Part shown: positions 27,254 to 35,520 of the stretch, piece after piece
Numbering within the stretch: position 1 is the first letter of the stretch
How the letters are laid out: each line of letters starts with the position of its first letter
Assembly (NCBI GenBank): GCA_934168355.1
Contig: CAKPNI010000001.1
Location: 30,475 to 94,474 of the forward strand
Source: an uncultured Clostridia bacterium
GTDB lineage: Bacteria; Bacillota; Clostridia; TANB77; CAG-508
Direction: 5' to 3'
DNA length: 64,000 bases
Translations under genes and position numbers: made by a program
Notes under the pieces: model-generated
Database searches by the model: none
What the model was told of the DNA's origin: nothing
The model's input: the letters and a program-made list of their open reading frames with translations, nothing else

Positions 27254-27763
27254 ATGAAAAAAGAAAAATTAGAAATCGGTCAAATAGTAAATACATTTGG
27301 AATAAAGGGATTTGTTAAGATTTATCCATATGTGGATGATATAACAAGATTTGATGATTTAAAAAAAGTATATATAAGTACAAAAAAACAAGAAACAGAA
27401 TTAGAAATTGAAGAAATAAAATATCAAAAAAATATGGTACTTGCAAAATTCAAGGGAATAGATACTGTAGAAAATGCAGAAAAATTAAGAAATGCCTATG
27501 TGAAAATAGACAGAAAAGATGCTATTAAACTTGAAGAAGGACAATATTTTATAGCAGATTTACTTGGTTTAGATGTATTTTTGGACACAGGTGAAAAACT
27601 AGGTATTTTAGACGATATTTTCAATAATGGAAGTACAGATATATATGTTGTAAAAAATGAATTAGGCAAACAATTTTTATTGCCATACATAGATGAAGTC
27701 ATAAAAAAAATAGACTTAGAAAATGAAAAAATAACAGTACATATAATAGATGGATTAATTTAA
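27254..27763 (+). CDS. rimM: Ribosome maturation factor RimM
   Basis: 16S rRNA processing factor that binds S19 during 30S assembly. 169 residues from ATG 27254, chosen over a TTG at 27236 because AAAAGGAAAA lies just ahead of it. The N-terminal RimM domain has IGQIVNTFGIKGFVKIYPY. The PRC-barrel C-terminus contains DLLGLDVFLDTGEKLGILDDI, then FLLPYIDEVIKKID. trmD follows by 18 bases, as in most bacteria. Confidence 0.97.
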   Translation: MKKEKLEIGQIVNTFGIKGFVKIYPYVDDITRFDDLKKVYISTKKQETELEIEEIKYQKNMVLAKFKGIDTVENAEKLRNAYVKIDRKDAIKLEEGQYFIADLLGLDVFLDTGEKLGILDDIFNNGSTDIYVVKNELGKQFLLPYIDEVIKKIDLENEKITVHIIDGLI

Positions 27764-27781
27764 AACTAAATGGAGGAGAAA

Positions 27782-28466
27782 ATGAAATTTGATTGTTTAA
27801 CACTTTTCCCAGAAATGTTTGAGGCATTAAACCAAAGCATTATAGGAAGAGCAAAAGAAAAAAATCTAATAGAAATAAATTTAATAAATATTAGAGATTT
27901 TTCGAAAGATAAACACAAAAAAGTAGATGATACTCCATATGGTGGTGGAGCTGGAATGGTCATGAAGGCAGATGTAGTATATGATGCATATAAATCTGTA
28001 AAAGATGAAAATGCAAAAGTAATATATATGTCGCCACAAGGGAAAACACTAAATCAATCCAAAGTAGAAGAATTATCAAAACAAGAACATTTAATAATAT
28101 TATGTGGACATTACGAGGGCATAGACCAAAGGGTAATTGATAAAATAGTTGATGAAGAAATTTCTATTGGAGATTATGTCTTAACAGGCGGAGAACTACC
28201 AGCAATGGTTTTGATTGATGCGGTTTCAAGATATAATGAGGGAGTTTTATCCAAAGAATCAATAGAAGAAGAATCATTTTCTAACCGGATTATTAGAATA
28301 TCCGCAGTATACAAGACCTGAGGTTTTTGAGGGAGTAAAAGTTCCAGAGGTTTTACTTTCTGGAAACCACAAAAATATTGCTAAATGGAGAAATGAACAA
28401 TCAATCCAAATTACACGCAAAAAAAGACCAGATTTATTAAAAAATGAAGTACCAAGCCAAAAATAA
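27782..28466 (+). CDS. trmD: tRNA (guanine-N1-)-methyltransferase TrmD, needs +1 recoding at CGG-A
   Basis: Makes m1G37 in tRNAs with G36, preventing +1 frameshifting. SPOUT fold with trefoil knot: [46 protein letters not shown] and [15 protein letters not shown] 27782 is chosen over 27770, since GGAGG would otherwise lie inside the gene. The zero frame stops at 28319 soon after an in-frame CGG (28286-28288, next base A). Skipping its C gives [20 protein letters not shown] and a normal 227-residue protein ending at 28466; the family has this glycine. The gene is normally essential, so a dead copy is unlikely. Confidence 0.93.
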
Positions 28467-28492
28467 ATGAATGGTACCGCTCATGAAGTAAA

Positions 28493-28524
28493 CTATTGTC
28501 TAAGATTAAGCTTAGCGACAATAG
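28493..28524 (+). promoter_or_regulatory. Hairpin leader of rplS
   Basis: CTATTGTC pairs with GACAATAG, enclosing TAAG/CTTA, ending about 24 bases before the rplS start. An L19 leader is known in low-GC Gram-positives. This is a candidate by position and shape only. Confidence 0.5.
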
Positions 28525-28547
28525 AAATTTAAGGGAGGAATTTTAAA

Positions 28548-29027
28548 ATGGATATAATAAAATCTATTGAACATGAACAACTAAAAGCAAAAATTCCAGA
28601 TTTAAAAGTAGGAAATACAGTTAGAGTTCATGTTAGAATTAAAGAAGGAAACAAAGAAAGAATCCAAGTTTTCGAAGGAATTATAATAAAAGTTCAAGGT
28701 GTAGGAGTTAACAAAACATTCACAGTAAGAAAAATCTCTTACGGTGTTGGTGTTGAAAAAACATTCTTAATTCACTCACCATTAGTTGAAAAAGTTGAAG
28801 TAGTAAGAGTAGGTAAAGCTAGACGTGCTAAATTATTCTATTTAAGAGATAGAGTAGGTAAAGCTGCTAAGACTAAAGAAGTTGCAGGAGCAAGAATTGA
28901 AAACAAAGAAATCATCATAAAAGGTGAAGAAGCACCAGCAGCTGAAGAAGTTGTAGAAGCTACAGCAGAAGTAGCTGAAACAGTAGAAGCTCCAGTAGCA
29001 GAAACTACAGAAAACAAAGCTGAATAA
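28548..29027 (+). CDS. rplS: 50S ribosomal protein L19 with acidic tail
   Basis: L19 sits at the 30S-50S interface. 159 residues. The conserved body includes [32 protein letters not shown] and [35 protein letters not shown]. Beyond the usual ~115 residues there is a roughly 40-residue alanine/glutamate-rich extension ([16 protein letters not shown] and similar), probably disordered; this is longer than typical. Start after GGGAGGAATT. Confidence 0.97.
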   Translation: MDIIKSIEHEQLKAKIPDLKVGNTVRVHVRIKEGNKERIQVFEGIIIKVQGVGVNKTFTVRKISYGVGVEKTFLIHSPLVEKVEVVRVGKARRAKLFYLRDRVGKAAKTKEVAGARIENKEIIIKGEEAPAAEEVVEATAEVAETVEAPVAETTENKAE

Positions 29028-29039
29028 TAGGAGAATATT

Positions 29040-29702
29040 ATGAGAATTAGATACAAAAAATGGGCAAGGCCAGAACTTGAAGCAAGTCCTTTTTATGTAG
29101 ATAATCCTGAAGATGAAAGAGGAAAGTGGAGGAAATTATATAAAAATCCCACACTTCCTCTTTATTTAGAATTAGGATGTGGAAAAGGATATTTTATAGC
29201 AAATTTGGCAAGTCAGCATAAAGATATAAATTATATAGCAATTGATTTAGTAGATGCAATGCTAGGATTGGCAAAAAGAAATGTTGAACAAATATACAAA
29301 GAGAAAAATCAGGAAACAGATAACATATTTTTAACAAGATTTGATATAGAAAGAATCAATTTGATTTTATCTGAGGATGATAAAATTGATAGAATTTATA
29401 TTAATTTTTGTAATCCGTGGCCAAGAGGTAAACATCATAAAAAGAGACTTACACATACAAGACAGCTTGAAAAATATAAGGAGTTTTTAAGTAAAGGTGG
29501 AGAAATCTATTTTAAAACAGATGATGATAATTTGTTTTTAGATAGTTTGAATTATTTTGAAGAAGCTGGTTTTGAGATTATGAAAAAGACTTTTGATTTA
29601 CATGAAGAAGTTGGATTTTGGGAGAATATCGAAACTGAGCATGAGAAGATGTTTTCCGAGCAGGGGATAAAGATTAAGGCTTTGGTTGCTAGGTTGAATT
29701 AA
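29040..29702 (+). CDS. trmB: tRNA (guanine-N7-)-methyltransferase
   Basis: Makes m7G46 in tRNA using SAM. 220 residues. The SAM-binding motif LYLELGCGKGYFIANLA and IAIDLVDAML are followed by the catalytic/tRNA segment NFCNPWPRGKHHKKRLTH, where most families have S or P before DPWP and here N replaces D. FKTDDDNLFLDSL follows. It starts 12 bases after rplS, after TAGGAGAAT. Confidence 0.93.
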   Translation: MRIRYKKWARPELEASPFYVDNPEDERGKWRKLYKNPTLPLYLELGCGKGYFIANLASQHKDINYIAIDLVDAMLGLAKRNVEQIYKEKNQETDNIFLTRFDIERINLILSEDDKIDRIYINFCNPWPRGKHHKKRLTHTRQLEKYKEFLSKGGEIYFKTDDDNLFLDSLNYFEEAGFEIMKKTFDLHEEVGFWENIETEHEKMFSEQGIKIKALVARLN

Positions 29703-29805
29703 AATTAAACAAGCAAGGTCGTATAAGAACTGCAATTTCTTGATAAATTGGTTTTAGTTTGTCGAGAAATGTCGAACGATTTTTAGAAAAATTAAGTAAA
29801 AACTA

Positions 29806-29834
29806 TTGCAATTATAAAAAATAATGTATATAAT
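29806..29834 (+). promoter_or_regulatory. Promoter of a short plus-strand RNA
   Basis: TTGCAA, exactly 17 bases, TATAAT. No gene follows: the transcript would meet a terminator 70 bases downstream. Confidence 0.75.
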
Positions 29835-29840
29835 AATATT

Positions 29841-29907
29841 GTAATTCAAAGAACTCACAAGTTGGAAGTTACAAAAAACAGGCACCATGGGATAATGCCT
29901 GTTTTTT
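29841..29907 (+). ncRNA. Candidate antisense small RNA (type I antitoxin-like)
   Basis: The roughly 67-base region between the promoter at 29806-29834 and the terminator ending at 29907 has no SD or ORF. It includes an internal hairpin (AACT..AGTT type) and converges on the minus-strand peptide gene at 29914-30045. The two predicted transcripts share the terminator region. Inferred from layout. Confidence 0.5.
29873..29907. terminator. Bidirectional terminator between small RNA and peptide gene
   Basis: ACAGGCA pairs with TGCCTGT around an 11-base loop, with six A residues before and six T residues after, so it works on both strands. Confidence 0.9.
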
Positions 29908-29913
29908 GCTATT

Positions 29914-30045
29914 TCAATGAAATACATCAAAAATAGCTTTAAGTACTTGAGCTATTTTCAAAATTATTTTTAAGCAGTCTAAAATCTTATGTAGAAATTT
30001 TGCAATAACATTTGTACTTTTTTTCTTTTGCTTCGTTTTCTTCAA
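29914..30045 (-). CDS. 43-residue amphipathic cationic peptide, possible type I toxin
   Basis: The TTG start (30045) lies 5 bases after a perfect AAAGGAGGTGA (30051-30061). A TATAAT box is at 30079-30084 and a terminator begins 7 bases past the stop. The product has a KKTKQKKKS head, then an amphipathic helix with leucine/isoleucine on one face and lysines on the other (FLHKILDCLKIILKIAQVLK). Size, SD strength and a converging RNA fit type I toxins such as TxpA/BsrG; a small antimicrobial peptide is the alternative. The upstream in-frame ATG (30126) lies before the SD and promoter, so it was not used. Confidence 0.6.
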   Translation of the reverse strand: MKKTKQKKKSTNVIAKFLHKILDCLKIILKIAQVLKAIFDVFH

Positions 30046-30084
30046 AGCCCTCACCTCCTTTCGCCGGAAGTTATATAGATTATA
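30044..30084 (-). promoter_or_regulatory. -10 box and consensus SD of the 43-residue peptide gene
   Basis: TATAAT on the minus strand (30079-30084) without a clear -35. A predicted 5' UTR of under 30 bases carries AAAGGAGGTGA, fully complementary to the 16S rRNA end. Confidence 0.5.
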
Positions 30085-30143
30085 CAACAAAATATTCAAA
30101 AAAATTGTCGAAATCTGTCGCAACAACTAAAAAAATAAAAATA

Positions 30144-30173
30144 GCCATAAATTTCAAACTCTTGCATATAAAT
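30144..30173 (+). promoter_or_regulatory. Sigma-E-like promoter of cwlJ-like/gerQ-like pair
   Basis: CCATAAA, 13 bases, CATATAAAT, matching sporulation sigma-E boxes. Spacing and boxes are the same as at the spoIVA promoter (40899-40928). Confidence 0.6.
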
Positions 30174-30190
30174 AAAAAGAGGTGTTAAAA

Positions 30191-30638
30191 ATGGCATATT
30201 CAGAAAGAGAACTACTTGCAAGAATAGTTCAATGTGAGGCAGGTCGGAGAAGGTGAGAATGGAATGAAAGCAGTTGCGACTGTAATAATGAACAGAGTTA
30301 ATGTATCGAGTGGAGAATATTCAAGAATATCACAAGGAGGAAGTATAAGAAACATAATATATCAACAAGGGCAATTTGACTGTGCAAGAGAAACAATAGG
30401 GGGAAGCTATAATTCACAAAATATATATAATATGACACCAACGGATATACATTATCAAATAGCAGATTGGGCTTTATCTGGAAATAGGTTAAACGAAATA
30501 GGAGAATGTCTGTGGTACTTAAATCCTTTTAGACCTACGTGCAATCAAGCATTTCCAAGCAACGGTTCAGGAATATTGCATACAAGACTTGGAAATCACT
30601 GCTTTTATAGGCCAACATCTCTATATGGTAATACATAA
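30191..30638 (+). CDS. CwlJ/SleB-type spore cortex hydrolase, needs +1 recoding at CGG-A
   Basis: Germination-type cell-wall hydrolase. The zero frame from ATG 30191 (SD AGAGGTG) reads ARIVQCEAG, meets CGG-A at 30245-30247 and stops two codons later. Dropping the C gives VQCEAG-G-EGENGMKAVATV, then IMNRVNVSSGEY, with the family's EAxGE catalytic region and AVAxVIxNR motif, and runs to 30638 (148 residues). The restored glycine is the conserved G of EAxGE. No signal peptide, like CwlJ. Next to a GerQ-like gene, as in Bacillus, where GerQ positions CwlJ in the coat. Confidence 0.88.
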
Positions 30639-30661
30639 ATAGAAAGGAGCGTTGGAAATCT

Positions 30662-31045
30662 ATGTCAGAATTAGATCAAGAGCAAAGACAAGAGAAAACA
30701 GAAGATAGAAATGTGAGTATAAATCAAAATTCGCCAGAGATACTTACAAATCCTATTTATACTCCTGCATTTTTAAGACAACAAATTGGAAGACTTATGA
30801 GAGTGGAGTTTTTAATAGGAACTAATAATATAACGGATAGAATTGGAATTTTGGAGGATGTTGGAGCAAGCTATATTTTGCTTCGTTCTTTTGAAAATGA
30901 TAGTTTAGTTTATTGTGATATTTATGCTATTAAGTTTATTACAATTTCTACAACTGGTGTTTACGGTACAATGAATAATTTTCAAAACATGAGTGGAACG
31001 ATGAATAGTGGTGGACCTATGATGAGAGGGCCGATGATGTATTAA
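30662..31045 (+). CDS. GerQ-like spore coat protein
   Basis: 127 residues. The core YTPAFLRQQIGRLMRVEF, then GILEDVGASYILLRSFENDSLVYCDIYAIKFITI follows the GerQ pattern (YLRxNIGR, G-x-L-x-x-A-G-x-x-x-I-x-L, Y-x-I-x-F-I). It is flanked by a glutamine-rich head and a methionine/glycine-rich tail (GPMMRGPMMY). GerQ is a cross-linked coat protein needed to retain CwlJ. Its partner gene lies 23 bases upstream and probably shares its promoter. Confidence 0.75.
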   Translation: MSELDQEQRQEKTEDRNVSINQNSPEILTNPIYTPAFLRQQIGRLMRVEFLIGTNNITDRIGILEDVGASYILLRSFENDSLVYCDIYAIKFITISTTGVYGTMNNFQNMSGTMNSGGPMMRGPMMY

Positions 31046-31055
31046 ATTTTGTAAC

Positions 31056-31121
31056 GGGACCGTTTCTTTTCGCGAAAAGAAACGGTCCCAATGGAAAAAG
31101 AAACGGTCCTTTCACGAAAAG
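31056..31121. repeat. Dispersed palindromic repeat, copy 5 (one and a half units)
   Basis: GGGACCGTTTCTTTTCG and complement (31056-31089) are followed by a second arm AAACGGTCCT and CACGAAAAGTG. Nearly the same sequence occurs at 39295-39370. Confidence 0.9.
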
Positions 31122-31123
31122 TG

Positions 31124-31151
31124 GTTGCAAATAACAACAAATAGTGTATAA
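31124..31151 (+). promoter_or_regulatory. Promoter of whiA
   Basis: TTGCAA, 16 bases, TATAAT, just after the repeat copy and about 30 bases before the whiA ATG. Confidence 0.65.
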
Positions 31152-31181
31152 TATCTATATACCAAAAAAAGGAGACAGGCA

Positions 31182-32043
31182 ATGACATTTTCTCAAGAAG
31201 TAAAAGAAGAATTAAGCAAATTAAACAACTTAGCAAACAAAGAAGAATTAAAATACGAATTTTTAGGTTATATATCAAGTGACAACATAATAATTGAAGA
31301 TAGAGCAATAAAATATGTTACAGAAAGTGATTATAATATAGATAGATTTGGAAAAATAATTAGAAATATAGGTTTTGAGGATTTTGATATAAATATAACA
31401 GGAAAAATTTTTTCAATAGAAATAAATGAAAGATTTCAAGATATTTTAAACAAAATACGGACTGGCTAATTGGAATACTATAAACCTAGAAAACACTGAA
31501 AGAACAAAATTACAAGCGTTTATGAGAGGCTTATTTATGGGGGCAGGTTCTATAAACAATCCGGAAAAAAAATATCATATTGAGTGTAAAATTATGGAAA
31601 TAAGTACGGCTAAAAATATAGTAGATGTTATGAAATCAAATGATATATCTTTCAAGCAAAGAGACAAAATAATGTATATGAAAGATGGAGAAGAAATTTC
31701 CAAGTTTTTAGCTTTTATTGGTGCGGCAAAATCAGTTATGAGGTTTGAAGAAATAAGAGTTGAAAGACATATGAATAATAAAGTCAATAGGTTAGTAAAC
31801 TGTGAAACTGCCAATTTGAACAAAGTTTTAAATGCATCTGTTGAACAAGTAAATGCTATAAAAAAATTAAAAGAAAATGGCAAATTTGAAAAATTAGATG
31901 ATGGTTTAAAAGAAATTGCAAATTTAAGATTAGAAAATCCTGATATGCCACTTGTGGAGTTAGGAAAAAAATTGAGCACACCAATAGGAAAATCTGGAGT
32001 TAATTATAGATTGAAAAAAATACAAAAATTAGCAGAAGAGTAA
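31182..32043 (+). CDS. whiA: WhiA DNA-binding protein, needs +1 recoding at CGG-A
   Basis: WhiA has a LAGLIDADG-like fold plus a helix-turn-helix. It controls division and sporulation genes in Gram-positives. The zero frame (MTFSQEVKEELSKL, SDYNIDRFGKIIRNIGF) reaches CGG-A at 31458-31460 and stops three codons on. Dropping the C gives LNKI-G-LANWNTI, then MRGLFMGAGSINNPEKKYHIE and the C-terminal LVELGKKLSTPIGKSGVNYRLKKI, typical of WhiA. Total 286 residues, a little short for the family. Both halves are well conserved, so the gene looks functional if recoded. Confidence 0.9.
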
Positions 32044-32067
32044 ATCAAAAGAAAAAGGGGAAAATAT

Positions 32068-32575
32068 ATGGAAAATAATGAGGAAAAAGACGGAATTATA
32101 ATAGAAGAATTGCTAAAAAAGCTTAGAGAAAGCAAGGGATGGACATACAACGATGTTGCTTATAACTTAAATGATACAAATATATTTACAGAAAATATAA
32201 AAAAGATGGAAAGTGGATTAGAATATCCTGATTGGGATGTAATGTATAAATTATCCGAATTATATAATGTACCAATTGAAGAGTTTGTGAAAGCAAAGGA
32301 ATATAGCTATGAAAAAGTAAAAAATTCTTTTTCAATGACAATTATAAAATGGGTGAATTATTTATTTGGAATATCTTTTAAAGTTACTTATATATTACTT
32401 GTTATTTTTTATTTTGTTGCAGCGGTTCGGAAGTATAGTGTTTTTTGGTAAACAAGCTGAGAAATGTGTTGAACAGATAAGAAAAGATAAAGAAAAAAAT
32501 TTTTCTGTTTCGAGTGTATTAGAAAGTAAAAAAACTATAAATATAGATGAGTTAAGGATTGAAAAATATCTCTAA
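32068..32575 (+). CDS. XRE-type regulator with membrane segment, needs +1 recoding at CGG-A
   Basis: The N-terminal helix-turn-helix (about 12-68: LLKKLRESKGWTYNDVAYNL, YPDWDVMYKLSELYNVPIEEF) is followed by a membrane segment (about 97-125). CGG-A at 32428-32430 lies inside that segment and the zero frame ends six codons later. Skipping the C gives YFVAAV-G-SIVFFGKQAEKCVEQI and a charged cytoplasmic tail, ending at 32575 (168 residues). The shifted frame keeps the membrane segment hydrophobic, which supports the join. Target unknown; it lies between whiA and hemW. Confidence 0.75.
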
Positions 32576-32631
32576 AATAGAAAGATGTTCATTCTAGATT
32601 ATGTAATTAAGGAAAGGAATGGTTTTAAAAA

Positions 32632-33780
32632 ATGAAGAAATTAGGGATATATATTCATATACCATTTTGCAAACAAAAATGTTTTTATTGTGATTTTGTT
32701 TCTTATGCAAACCAAGATAAATATTTCCAAAAATATGTACAAGCATTGAACAAAGAAATAAATAATTTTATAGATAACAATGAATTTGTAGTTCAAACAA
32801 TATATATTGGAGGTGGTACGCCATCTTTAATTGATGCAAAATATATTGAAGAAATATTACATATATTTAAAAAAAGAAATTTGATAAAAGAGGTAAAAGA
32901 AGTAACATTAGAAGTAAATCCAGGAACTGTAACTGAAGAAAAACTAAGAACTTATAAGAATTCAGGTGTAAATAGATTAAGTATTGGACTTCAAAGTACA
33001 GAAGATAAAATACTTAAGCAAATAGGAAGAATACATTGTTATGATGACTTTTTAAATACATATAAAATGGCACAAGAAGTTGGATTTAAAAATATAAATG
33101 TTGATTTGATGATAGGACTTCCAAATCAAAAAATTTTAGATGTTAAAAATTCATTAGAAAAAATTATAAAATTAGAGCCAACACCTCCAGAGCATATTTC
33201 GGTTTATTCATTAATTGTTGAAGAAAATACGCTGATTGAAAAGATGCTTGAAAGTGGAGAATTGGAGTTGCCTGATGAAGAACTAGAAAGAAATATGTAT
33301 TGGTATGTTAAAAATTTCCTTGAACTAAATGGATATAAACATTACGAAATATCAAATTTTGCAAAAATTGGCAATGAATCAAAACATAACCTAGATTGCT
33401 GGAATCAAAAGGAATATGTAGGATTTGGTGTGGCTGCACATTCCTATATTGATGATGTGAGATATGGAAATATTGGTAATGTGGAAGAATATATAAAAAA
33501 TTGCGAAAATGGCGAATTTGGAAAAAATAAGGTTATTGATGAAGTTGAAAATGATATTTTTAGTAAAGAAAAGGAATTTATGTTAATAGGTCTTAGAAAA
33601 ATTGAAGGTGTATTAATTCAGGATTTTAAAAATAAATTTGGAGAAAATCCTATTTTTGTTTTTAATAATGAGTTAAATAAATTAGTAGAAGAAGACCTTA
33701 TATCTGTTGATTTTGATAAAATTAGATTAACAAATAAGGGATTAGATTTGGCAAACTTGGTTTGGGAAGAGTTTATATAG
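32632..33780 (+). CDS. hemW: Heme chaperone HemW (radical SAM, formerly HemN-like)
   Basis: 382 residues. The radical SAM cluster motif CKQKCFYCDF follows IYIHIPF at the very N-terminus. GGGTPSLID, SIGLQSTEDKIL, NVDLMIGLPNQ and ISVYSLIVEENT follow in the order of HemW proteins. True HemN has a longer N-terminus and an extra cysteine, so HemW is the better name. Start set by GGAAAGGAATGG. It is often near lepA or hrcA in other Firmicutes; here it sits beside whiA and lysS. Confidence 0.93.
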   Translation: MKKLGIYIHIPFCKQKCFYCDFVSYANQDKYFQKYVQALNKEINNFIDNNEFVVQTIYIGGGTPSLIDAKYIEEILHIFKKRNLIKEVKEVTLEVNPGTVTEEKLRTYKNSGVNRLSIGLQSTEDKILKQIGRIHCYDDFLNTYKMAQEVGFKNINVDLMIGLPNQKILDVKNSLEKIIKLEPTPPEHISVYSLIVEENTLIEKMLESGELELPDEELERNMYWYVKNFLELNGYKHYEISNFAKIGNESKHNLDCWNQKEYVGFGVAAHSYIDDVRYGNIGNVEEYIKNCENGEFGKNKVIDEVENDIFSKEKEFMLIGLRKIEGVLIQDFKNKFGENPIFVFNNELNKLVEEDLISVDFDKIRLTNKGLDLANLVWEEFI

Positions 33781-33807
33781 ATTAATTTTAGATTGTAAAT
33801 GTTTCTT

Positions 33808-33872
33808 AAAAAATGTCCTAAAAAGAACAGGCACCAAACGGACATTTTTTAGCAAAAAGAACCGTTCCCAAT
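33808..33872. repeat. Dispersed palindromic repeat, degenerate copy 6
   Basis: AAAAATGTCC / GGACATTTTT outer arms enclose AAAAAGAACAGGCACC, followed by AAAAAGAACCGTTCCC. Recognisable arms of the family, rearranged. Confidence 0.7.
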
Positions 33873-33884
33873 CCAAAATACCAA

Positions 33885-33913
33885 TTGACAAATCCCCCAA
33901 AACGTTGTAAAAT
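33885..33913 (+). promoter_or_regulatory. Promoter of lysS
   Basis: TTGACA, 17 bases, TAAAAT, 44 bases before the ATG at 33957. Confidence 0.8.
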
Positions 33914-33956
33914 ATTGGTACTGCAAAAAAAGAGAAAAAGGAAAGGTGATATCAAA

Positions 33957-35456
33957 ATGGCAAACGTAAAAGAATTAATGCAAGCAAGAAATGAAAAATT
34001 ACAAAAAATAGAACAATATGGAATAAATCCACATCCAGAAAGATATGAAACAACACACGAAATAGGAGCAGCAAGACTTTTAGAAGATGGAGCTAAAAAT
34101 ATATCAATAGCAGGAAGAATAATGTCAAAAAGAAAAATGGGAAAAATAGCATTTTTAGACTTAAGTGATGTAACAGGACACATCCAACTAGTAATGAAAA
34201 GAGACGATTTTCCAGAAGGAGAGTACAAAAAATTCCATGAAATAACAGATATTGGAGATTTTGTAGGTGTAAAAGGAGAAATATTCACAACACAAGCTGG
34301 GGAAAAATCATTAGAAGTATATAGCTTTGAATTTTTAGGAAAATCATTAAGACCGTTACCAGAAAAATATCATGGATTAGTAAATCAAGAAGCAATCTAT
34401 AGAGAAAGACACTTAGACTTAATAATGAATGAAGAAACAAAAAAGAAATTCTTATTAAGGTCAAAATTTGTAAGACTATTAAGAGAATTCTTAGATAACC
34501 ATGGTTTTATAGAAGTAGAAACACCAGCACTTCAAAATACAGCATCAGGAGCAACTGCAAAACCATTTATAGCACACCATAATGCATTAGATAGAGATGT
34601 ATATTTAAGAATATCACCAGAATTAACACTAAAAAAATTAATAATAGGTGGATTTAACAATATATATGAAGTAGCAAGAGACTTCAGAAATGAAGGAATG
34701 GATGCAAACCACTTACAAGACTTTACAATGGTAGAGGGATATAGTGCATACTGGAACTATGAAGACAATATGAAATTTATGAAAGAAATGATAACATATA
34801 TTTTAGGAAAATTATATGAAGGAAACCTAAATATCCAAATAGGAGGTAAAGTTATCGACTTTGGTGGAGAATGGAAAGTTGTTTCATTTAGAGAATTAAT
34901 CTTAAAAGATTGTGGAATAGATATAGATAAATTTGAAACAGCAGAAAGTTTATTTGCCGAAATAAGAAATCAAAAAATAGAGTTAGATGCTGAAAATATT
35001 GAAAGTTTGGGTAGAGGAAATTTAATAGATCAACTTTACAAAAAAGTAAGTAGACCAAGCATAATAGAACCAACATTTTTAATAAAACACCCAATAGATT
35101 TATCACCACTTGCAAGAAGCAATGATGAAAATCCAAATTTAACAGATAGATTCCAATTAATAGTTAATGGACAAGAAATTATAAATGGATATTCAGAGCT
35201 TGTAGATGCAAGAGAACAAGAAAGAAGATTGATAAAGCAAAGTGAATTAAAAGCTCAAGGTGATGAAGAAGCAATGTCAATAGATAAAGAATATATTAGA
35301 GCTATGGAATATGGAATGCCACCAATTTCTGGTTGGGGATTAGGTGTAGATAGATTTTTACAATTCTTAACAAGTAGCCAAAATATTCGTGATGTTGTTT
35401 TATATCCTCTTATGAGACCTAGAGATTGGGCAAATGAAAGTGATGATGAAGAATAA
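33957..35456 (+). CDS. lysS: Lysyl-tRNA synthetase, class II
   Basis: 499 residues. OB-fold anticodon domain: ISIAGRIMSKRKMGKIAFLDL. Class II motifs: motif 1 in FLDNHGFIEVETPALQ, motif 2 FRNEGMDANHLQDFTMVEGY, motif 3 GWGLGVDRFLQFLT. ATG 33957 is preferred over the longer frame from 33885 because GAAAGGTGAT precedes it and the longer start lies in the promoter. Followed by a strong terminator. Confidence 0.98.
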   Translation: MANVKELMQARNEKLQKIEQYGINPHPERYETTHEIGAARLLEDGAKNISIAGRIMSKRKMGKIAFLDLSDVTGHIQLVMKRDDFPEGEYKKFHEITDIGDFVGVKGEIFTTQAGEKSLEVYSFEFLGKSLRPLPEKYHGLVNQEAIYRERHLDLIMNEETKKKFLLRSKFVRLLREFLDNHGFIEVETPALQNTASGATAKPFIAHHNALDRDVYLRISPELTLKKLIIGGFNNIYEVARDFRNEGMDANHLQDFTMVEGYSAYWNYEDNMKFMKEMITYILGKLYEGNLNIQIGGKVIDFGGEWKVVSFRELILKDCGIDIDKFETAESLFAEIRNQKIELDAENIESLGRGNLIDQLYKKVSRPSIIEPTFLIKHPIDLSPLARSNDENPNLTDRFQLIVNGQEIINGYSELVDAREQERRLIKQSELKAQGDEEAMSIDKEYIRAMEYGMPPISGWGLGVDRFLQFLTSSQNIRDVVLYPLMRPRDWANESDDEE

Positions 35457-35463
35457 AATAGAA

Positions 35464-35504
35464 AATGATAAATCTACAAACAAATGTAGATTTATCATTT
35501 TTTT
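35464..35504. terminator. Terminator after lysS
   Basis: A 15-bp stem (AATGATAAATCTACA and complement, loop AACAAA) followed by T6. Confidence 0.9.
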
Positions 35505-35520
35505 AGAAAAATACGGTGGG

